A stretch of DNA of 6,830 nt from Candidatus Rokubacteria bacterium RIFCSPLOWO2_02_FULL_72_37 (GTDB lineage: Bacteria; Methylomirabilota; Methylomirabilia; Rokubacteriales; CSP1-6): contig MGCE01000069.1 in NCBI GenBank assembly GCA_001790315.1, positions 1-6,830 of the forward strand, given 5' to 3'. Of this stretch, positions 5,941 through 6,830 are shown piece after piece. Below the pieces are notes generated by a model. The model had not been told where the DNA came from and did not search any database. It saw only the letters and a list, made by a program, of their open reading frames with translations. The first letter of the stretch is position 1. Each line of letters opens with the position of its first letter. The position numbers and the translations under genes were made by a program.

Positions 5941-6830
5941 ATGCTGTCCATCGCCGAGACCGCCGTCGAGATGATCGAGTGGGTGTTCCCCGAGCACGCG
6001 GGCGCCCCCGGCCAGATCCACGGCGGGCGCATGATGGAGTGGATCACGAAGGCGGGCACGATGGCGGCGGCGCGCGTCGCGCGCGGCAACGTCGTCGTCG
6101 GCGCCACGGACGACATCGACTTCCTCCACCCGGTGAGGGTGGGCGAGATCGCCAGTCTCCGGGCCCAGGTCGAATACGTGGGGACGAGCTCCCTCGAGGT
6201 GGGGGTGCGGGTCTCGACCGAGAACATCGTGACCGGCGCGCGCACTGTCACGCTGAACTCGCACCTCGTCTTCGTCTGCGTGGGCGACGACCTGCGCCCG
6301 CGACCGATCGCGGCGCGGATCGCGCCCCGCGACGCGGCGGAGGCGGCACTCGTCGACGCCGCGTGCGAGCGACGGGAGCAGCGGCTCGCGCGGCTCGCGG
6401 ACAAGGCCGCGCGACGAGAGGTGGAGCGCGACGAGGTGACCGACGTCGATCCGGCCTGGCGCTTCGAGTCCACGCGGAGCGCGCTGCCGGAGGACGCGCT
6501 CTTCGGCAGCACGATGTTCGTCGGCAAGATGCTGATGGCGCTCGACGAGGCGGGCGGCATCCTGTCGATGCGCTACTGCAAGGGGTTCGTCATGACCGCG
6601 TGTGTGGACGCGATGGACTTCTACTCGCCGATCTCCACGCACGAAGTCGTGACGTTCAAGGCGGGACTCAACCACGTCGGCACCTCGTCCCTCGAGGTTG
6701 GCGTGAAAGTGCTCGCCGAGGTACCGTGGACGGGCCAGGTGCGTCACGCCTGTTCGGCGTTCCTCACGTTCGTGCACCTCGGGACGGACCTGCGGCCGCG
6801 CGCGTGCCCGCCGTTCACGCCGACCAGCGC
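5941..6830 (+). CDS. Acyl-CoA thioesterase with two hotdog domains (3' end outside window)
   Basis: At least 296 residues of a cytoplasmic thioesterase of the YciA/ACOT7-like acyl-CoA hydrolase group, expected to release CoA from fatty acyl-CoA. No stop is reached before the right edge. Domain 1 (about 1-118) contains GQIHGGRMMEWITKAG (24-39), DIDFLHPVRVGE (58-69) and VGTSSLEVGV (80-89). A charged, probably helical linker follows (about 125-160, rich in Arg, Glu and Ala). Domain 2 (about 175 onward) contains FVGKMLMALDEAG (193-205), DAMDFYSPI (223-231) and a second exact VGTSSLEVGV (246-255). Domain 2 keeps the expected acid (D202), while domain 1 has T36 at that place, so the two halves are not equivalent; one composite active site per pair is plausible, as in ACOT7. 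The ATG follows a weak GGGGG ribosome site by 5 bases and lies 35 bases after the DppC-like gene, so read-through from the transport operon is likely. Acyl chain preference is unknown. Confidence 0.85.
   Translation, partial: MLSIAETAVEMIEWVFPEHAGAPGQIHGGRMMEWITKAGTMAAARVARGNVVVGATDDIDFLHPVRVGEIASLRAQVEYVGTSSLEVGVRVSTENIVTGARTVTLNSHLVFVCVGDDLRPRPIAARIAPRDAAEAALVDAACERREQRLARLADKAARREVERDEVTDVDPAWRFESTRSALPEDALFGSTMFVGKMLMALDEAGGILSMRYCKGFVMTACVDAMDFYSPISTHEVVTFKAGLNHVGTSSLEVGVKVLAEVPWTGQVRHACSAFLTFVHLGTDLRPRACPPFTPTS

Noticed and set aside
5905..5941. Terminator after the DppC-like gene
   Set aside because: Palindromes are present but there is no T-run, and the gap is too short for a convincing intrinsic terminator plus a new promoter.
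5374..6777. 467-residue minus-strand open frame spanning the DppC-like and thioesterase genes
   Set aside because: It crosses two well-supported plus-strand genes and has no recognisable domain.

Overview
The window is GC-rich (about 70% by eye) and densely coding. It holds five protein genes: a partial proteasomal ATPase on the minus strand at the left edge, and a plus-strand run of four ABC-transport genes followed by a partial tandem hotdog thioesterase. I see no rRNA, tRNA, CRISPR array, insertion sequence or integrase. The likely source is a GC-rich diderm bacterium. Both solute-binding proteins have cleavable signal peptides with no lipobox cysteine, which fits release into a periplasm and argues against a typical Gram-positive actinobacterium, even though the Mpa/ARC-type proteasomal ATPase is best known from Actinobacteria. 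An uncultured soil or subsurface lineage such as Rokubacteria or NC10 would fit. That placement is inference, not something the sequence shows.

Layout. Positions 1-799 (minus) encode the N-terminal 266 residues of an Mpa/ARC proteasome-activating AAA ATPase: coiled coil, two OB folds and the first residues of the AAA module. The gene runs off the left edge. Positions 800-1008 form a divergent intergenic region. It carries a strong sigma70-type promoter for the ATPase (-35 TTGACT, 18-bp spacer, -10 TATACT, minus strand) and a TATAAG hexamer just before the plus-strand operon that would give a leaderless message. Positions 1009-5905 are a tight operon of two family-5 (peptide/nickel/opine type) solute-binding proteins and two permeases of the DppB and DppC type, all joined by overlaps (4, 35 and 14 bases). 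After a 35-base gap, positions 5941-6830 encode most of a two-hotdog-domain acyl-CoA thioesterase that is open at the right edge.

How they work together. The two binding proteins would capture ligand in the periplasm and deliver it to a heterodimeric inner-membrane channel built from the DppB-like and DppC-like subunits. The DppD/DppF-type ATPases needed to power import are not in the window and do not follow the DppC gene directly, so they must be encoded elsewhere or further downstream. The thioesterase is probably co-transcribed, but its link to transport is unknown. The proteasomal ATPase is a separate, divergently expressed unit.

I did not find a clearly new biological system. The points most worth a second look are the ARC ATPase in an apparently diderm host, the paired divergent binding proteins without ATPases, the possible leaderless start, and the split of active-site residues between the two hotdog domains.
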